A DNA stretch of 44,423 bases from Bacteroidota bacterium (lineage in GTDB: Bacteria > Bacteroidota > Bacteroidia > Bacteroidales > P3). The stretch's first letter is position 1. Each line of letters opens with the position of its first letter. This document shows positions 42,620 to 44,423 of the stretch, in pieces. Position numbers and translations under genes: made by a program. The notes beneath the pieces are model-generated. The model saw nothing but the letters and a program-made list of their open reading frames with translations. It had not been told where the DNA came from and did not search any database. The stretch covers positions 1 to 44,423 of the forward strand of contig JAFNAR010000021.1 in assembly GCA_017860255.1 (NCBI GenBank). Direction: 5' to 3'.

Positions 42620-43036
42620 CTAATTTACATCTGCTGTAATTCTTAGTCGAGTTGTTGAAGGAGTTGTGTTAGCTAATACAGAAATTTCTTTCATAATTCT
42701 AATCCCGCTGCTTCCTTCTGAGTCATATCTAACAGTTATTTGACCTTCTGTATTTGGTTTAATTGGATTTCTTGGATAATCTGCAACTGTACATCCACAA
42801 TTTGCTGTAACTGAAGAAATAATTAAATCGTTTTTACCTGTATTTTTAAACTTAAAACTACATGTAACCACTTCTCCTGAGGTTAAAGTGCCAAAATCAA
42901 TTAAATCTTTTTCAAACTTAATGGAAGTTGAATTTTCAATTAAATCAGTTGTTATTGTATTATCCTTTTTATTGCATGACATAAAAAAGAAAACACTTAA
43001 CACAACTAAAAAAAGTAAAATACTCTTTCTTAACAT
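42620..43036 (-). CDS. DUF1573 lipoprotein
   Basis: About 138 aa. The frame is open from 43111, but the ATG ending at 43036 gives a lipoprotein signal (MLRKSILLFLVVLSVFFFMSC) and avoids a 65-bp overlap with nusB. The DUF1573 motif is complete: IDFGTLTSGEVVTCSFKFKNTGKNDLIISSVTANCGCTVADYP, an ASH/immunoglobulin-like domain with paired cysteines in NCGCT. Function is unknown. It sits between nusB and yajC as in many Bacteroidota genomes. Confidence 0.9.
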   Translation of the reverse strand: MLRKSILLFLVVLSVFFFMSCNKKDNTITTDLIENSTSIKFEKDLIDFGTLTSGEVVTCSFKFKNTGKNDLIISSVTANCGCTVADYPRNPIKPNTEGQITVRYDSEGSSGIRIMKEISVLANTTPSTTRLRITADVN

Positions 43037-43046
43037 ATAATTTATA

Positions 43047-43982
43047 CTATAATTCTGTTTCATTGGTTTCATCTTCGAGCTTCTTAATTCGACCCTTTGC
43101 TCTAAGTTCAACCATTAATTTATCTAAAAGTCCATTTACAAATAACTTACTCTTTGGGGTAGAAAATTCCTTACTTAATTCTACATACTCATTTAAGGTT
43201 ACGTTGATTGGAATTTCAGGACAATATATTAACTCTGATAGACCCATTTTTATTATAAGTATATCCATTAATGCGACTCTATCCATATCCCAATTGTGAA
43301 CCTTTGCATTAATCAATTCTGAGTATTCCTTATCGTTTTCAATTGTACGCTTAAAGACACTGGTAATAAAATTTTCTTCAACGAAATTATCCGATAGTTT
43401 TTCAAATCTACCTTCATATTCTTTCAATGATTTTAAACTCCATAGAGCCATTGTATCGTAGTCTGACTCCCACTCCATTTTCATTTCGCAAACATTATCG
43501 AAATAGTTCTCATTGGAGATTAAATAGTTTTTGAATAACTGAACATAAATATTCTTTTCACTTTCAAAATCCCCTTTTTCGGAGTTCATATAAGTTTTAT
43601 AGGAATTGGAATTATTGAATTTCTTCAAAATATTCATAAATAAATCTCTATTCTCGTTCCAATTTATTTTTAAAGCTTCCTTTCTCTTTAAAAGCTCATT
43701 GTCATTGAGTAAAAGAGTAATAAAATCATTATCTACAAACTTAGTATTTGGATTCAAATCCTCATCTGTTGGTAATAGTTTACGTCTGTTATCTTCAATT
43801 TTTTCTAAAGCTAAGCTATGTATGTAAATTAAAGAAGAAAATAAATAGGTGTGAAGATCTAAAAGAGAATTGAAACTATCAAGAAGTTTTTTGTTGTGTT
43901 CATTAACACCATTGCAATCATTAAATTGGAAAGAATAAAGCGATTGAAGAACTTTAGCTCTTATGAAATGTCTGTTAAGCAT
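43047..43982 (-). CDS. nusB: Transcription antitermination factor NusB
   Basis: 311 aa, the long Bacteroidota form with an N-terminal half added to the classical ~140-aa NusB fold. The start MLNRHFIRAKVLQSLYSFQF is conserved. The NusB core is at the C-terminus: VALMDILIIKMGLSELIYCPEIPINVTLNEYVELSKEFSTPKSKLFVNGLLDKL. NusB with S10/NusE binds boxA RNA in rRNA antitermination. It is the first gene of a leftward operon (nusB, DUF1573, yajC, coaE, protease, helicase), with a -7 element at 44026-44033. Confidence 0.94.
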   Translation of the reverse strand: MLNRHFIRAKVLQSLYSFQFNDCNGVNEHNKKLLDSFNSLLDLHTYLFSSLIYIHSLALEKIEDNRRKLLPTDEDLNPNTKFVDNDFITLLLNDNELLKRKEALKINWNENRDLFMNILKKFNNSNSYKTYMNSEKGDFESEKNIYVQLFKNYLISNENYFDNVCEMKMEWESDYDTMALWSLKSLKEYEGRFEKLSDNFVEENFITSVFKRTIENDKEYSELINAKVHNWDMDRVALMDILIIKMGLSELIYCPEIPINVTLNEYVELSKEFSTPKSKLFVNGLLDKLMVELRAKGRIKKLEDETNETEL

Positions 43983-44025
43983 CCTCTATTTAAAAGAAAT
44001 AATAAATAAATGTAAATTCATTTTG

Positions 44026-44033
44026 CAAAGGTA
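44026..44033 (-). promoter_or_regulatory. -7 element TACCTTTG upstream of nusB
   Basis: A perfect TAnnTTTG followed by C on the minus strand, 43 bp from the start codon. A TTG (caa at 44051-44053) lies 17 bp further upstream, near the expected -33. Confidence 0.65.
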
Positions 44034-44053
44034 GTAAAAAACTGCATAATCAA

Positions 44054-44233
44054 AATAGATTAGATTATTTTTTCAATTATTTTACTTTTAAATTTGATTT
44101 AACATGAAGATATGAATGACTTATTGTAGTTAAAAAAACTAAGAATAAATTTGAATTAGTAATAAGTAAAAAAACTAAACTCTTTTATAAACAAAGAAAA
44201 TCAAGCATTTGAACAATTTAATCAAGGAATAAA
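44054..44233. other. Intergenic AT-rich stretch
   Basis: No gene, promoter of note or repeat is recognised between the nusB promoter and the phased array. The part to the right of the array (44346-44423) is also unassigned and reaches the window edge. Confidence 0.4.
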
Positions 44234-44345
44234 TCTGATATAATGCCATTATATTCTCCATTTAATGCCATTAAACTAATCATATAATGCCATTATAGTT
44301 ATGGTTTAATGGCATTATACTGACAATATAATGCCATTAAACTAA
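44234..44345. repeat. 22-bp-phased array of TAATGCCATTA palindromes, family C
   Basis: Five copies of the 11-bp palindrome TAATG-C-CATTA start at 44241, 44263, 44285, 44307 and 44329, exactly 22 bp apart; the fourth has G at the centre. Flanking bases keep the palindrome while changing identity: TATAATGCCATTATA at copies 1 and 3, TTTAATGCCATTAAA at copy 2. Linkers are unrelated. It lies upstream of nusB. Confidence 0.9.
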
Positions 44346-44423
44346 ATTTAATCAAGCTTTTGTCGTTTCCTGAAATAGGTTTACACTTTTTAGGTTATTA
44401 CTAATTCAAATTTACAGTTTATT

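Noticed and set aside
43037..43111. Longer N-terminus of the DUF1573 protein overlapping nusB
   Set aside because: The extension is charged and would bury the lipoprotein signal. The ATG at 43036 gives a normal signal peptide and a normal gap.

Overview
The window looks like chromosomal DNA from a low-GC member of the Bacteroidota, most likely an anaerobic, amino-acid-fermenting Bacteroidales-type organism. The evidence is: several secreted proteins end in a type IX secretion (T9SS/Por) C-terminal sorting domain; there are BspA-type leucine-rich repeats; promoter -7 elements match TAnnTTTG upstream of many genes; NusB is the long (~310 aa) Bacteroidota form; and Shine-Dalgarno sequences are mostly absent. 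No rRNA, tRNA, CRISPR array, integrase or transposase was seen.

Layout. 1-3250: a leftward block of five small unrecognised genes, bounded by inverted copies of an ACCATTAA/CCCCTAA-type simple repeat. 3299-7690: a SulP anion transporter followed by a BtuCDF/FecBCD-type ABC importer (cobalamin or iron-siderophore), converging on a SAM hydroxide adenosyltransferase-family gene (7665-8471, minus). 8630-17349: a tandem family of T9SS cargo genes (two BspA-LRR proteins, two CUB/PKD/P-domain proteins) that share almost the same ~200-bp terminator-plus-promoter block, with a relic of a deleted member in front. 17634-18665: a lipoprotein with a DUF2135-like domain. 19155-26674: a YeiH-type transporter and an AraC regulator, divergent from a three-gene RND efflux operon (adaptor, pump, outer membrane channel). 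27071-35664: a nine-gene catabolic operon with lysine 5,6-aminomutase (kamD, kamE), a CoA-transferase B subunit, thiolase, MaoC-type hydratase, SDR reductase, butyryl-CoA dehydrogenase and EtfBA. It ends in a strong terminator. 35785-37449: a DUF5131 protein and a TPR protein. 37795-43982: a leftward run of nusB, DUF1573 lipoprotein, yajC, coaE, a T9SS-exported trypsin-like protease and a PIF1-like helicase.

How the genes fit together. The kam/but operon holds the B12/PLP step of lysine fermentation and the full route from acetyl-CoA to butyryl-CoA. The hydration/reduction pair is of the (R)-3-hydroxybutyryl-CoA type (MaoC plus SDR), not the usual crotonase/Hbd pair. The ETF carries sequence features of electron-bifurcating ETFs. 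Lysine 5,6-aminomutase needs adenosylcobalamin, so a B12-type importer in the same window is functionally consistent, although the importer's substrate is not proven. Missing partners (kamA, kdd, kce, kal, CoA-transferase A subunit) must lie elsewhere.

The most unusual signal is non-coding. Five intergenic arrays (233-342, 18770-18875, 18898-19009, 30101-30200, 44234-44345) are each built of four to five short units spaced exactly 21 or 22 bp apart. The units are mostly imperfect palindromes. Core sequences differ between arrays, but the two-helical-turn phasing is shared, and two arrays are clear homologues in opposite orientation with common inverted flanks.
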